DNA of 31,516 bases from Circinella minor (taxonomy: Eukaryota > Mucoromycota > Mucoromycetes > Mucorales > Lichtheimiaceae), in NCBI GenBank assembly GCA_016758965.1, contig JAEPRB010000358.1, positions 1 through 31,516 on the forward strand, given 5' to 3'. Made by a program: the position numbers and the translations under genes. Positions 31,228 to 31,516 of this stretch are shown here, piece by piece (positions within the stretch are counted from its first letter, which is position 1; every line of letters begins with the position of its first letter). The notes below the pieces were generated by a model, which saw nothing but the letters and a program-made list of their open reading frames with translations, was not told the origin of the DNA and did no database searches.

Positions 31228-31394
31228 TACTAGCGACCCTTCCTTGCTTCGCTTCGGGTCATTTAGCGGTTCACGTCGCAAAGGGGGGTCCCCCCCTTTG
31301 ACCCCCAAAAGGCGCTTCGCGCCTGGTAGCAACGATATTCAAGGCTGTATAATACTTCTTGAAATAAAAAATATATCAGAAGTCAATAGAAAAA
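31228..31394 (-). repeat. Dispersed GC-richer repeat, right copy
   Basis: Reverse complement of 1-195, lacking about 25 bases. It begins TACTAGCGACCC and includes GGCGCTTCGCGCC. Homology runs to at least 31394, where the left copy meets the window edge. Confidence 0.85.
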
Positions 31395-31516
31395 AAATGA
31401 ATTATTGTGTAGATAGTTTGAAAAAAATTATTGGATTAAATATTTATATAAAAAAAATTAAAGTGAGGTATTATAATGTTTTGAAAGTAATAATGGAATA
31501 ATTTAATAAAAATGTG
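31395..31516. other. Terminal AT-rich stretch
   Basis: An open frame passes from the repeat to a TAA at 31499-31501. It is Lys/Ile/Asn-rich, as expected for translated AT-rich DNA, and I cannot support a gene. Confidence 0.4.

Noticed and set aside
31244..31501. 85-aa ORF through the right GC-rich repeat
   Set aside because: Half is translated repeat, and the rest is AT-rich sequence without features.
1..31516. Giant Starship-like element
   Set aside because: No tyrosine recombinase (DUF3435-like) gene and no cargo genes; everything large is explained by known transposon classes.

Overview
The window is a transposon graveyard and nursery from a very AT-rich eukaryotic genome. The many short GT-AG introns (about 50-120 nt, several with TACTAAC/CTAAT-like branch sites) and the mix of Ty3/gypsy, MULE/FAR1, Tnp2 (CACTA) and Plavaka transposases point to a fungus. 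An early-diverging Mucoromycota lineage (Mucorales-like) is my best guess; that is inferred from family content and not proven. I recognise no ordinary host gene. All exon joins below were deduced by eye from splice signals, phase continuity and protein-family landmarks.

Layout. (1) 1-195 is a relatively GC-rich dispersed repeat whose inverted copy lies at 31228-31394. (2) About 640-4860, minus strand: a 5'-truncated Ty3/gypsy element whose pol is in one frame but broken by about eight stop codons. (3) About 4925-7236, minus strand: a MULE/FAR1-like transposase pseudogene with introns and four in-frame stops. (4) 7578-31140: a nest. The outer shell has about 440-bp terminal inverted repeats (7578-8017 and 30700-31140). 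Into its central minisatellite went a CACTA-type transposon (8454-30274), with CACTG termini and a TAT target duplication. The CACTA element carries an intact minus-strand coiled-coil gene (286 aa, 4 exons) and a divergent, decayed Tnp2-family transposase gene (10322-23112). The Tnp2 gene was split by a young, nearly full-length Ty3/gypsy element (12411-21885, near-identical LTRs, ATGT duplication). The 3' subterminal repeat array of the CACTA element was entered by a Plavaka-type transposon (23285-29947, TIR CATCGGGAA, TA duplication).

The Plavaka unit looks potentially active. A 13-exon transposase gene reads through without a stop (963 aa, with candidate D298, D502 and E672), and it faces away from an intact 6-exon gene of 373 aa of unknown function. 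Both DNA transposons therefore share a plan: an unknown accessory gene and a transposase transcribed divergently from a short common promoter region.

The young gypsy element has gag-protease and RT-RNase H in one frame separated by a single TAG, an integrase frame after a 0.4-kb gap, and an unusual extra 3' ORF. That ORF is split at a run of ten T and has its own TATA box preceded by LTR-like motifs. The best candidates for something undescribed are the two accessory genes and this 3' ORF.
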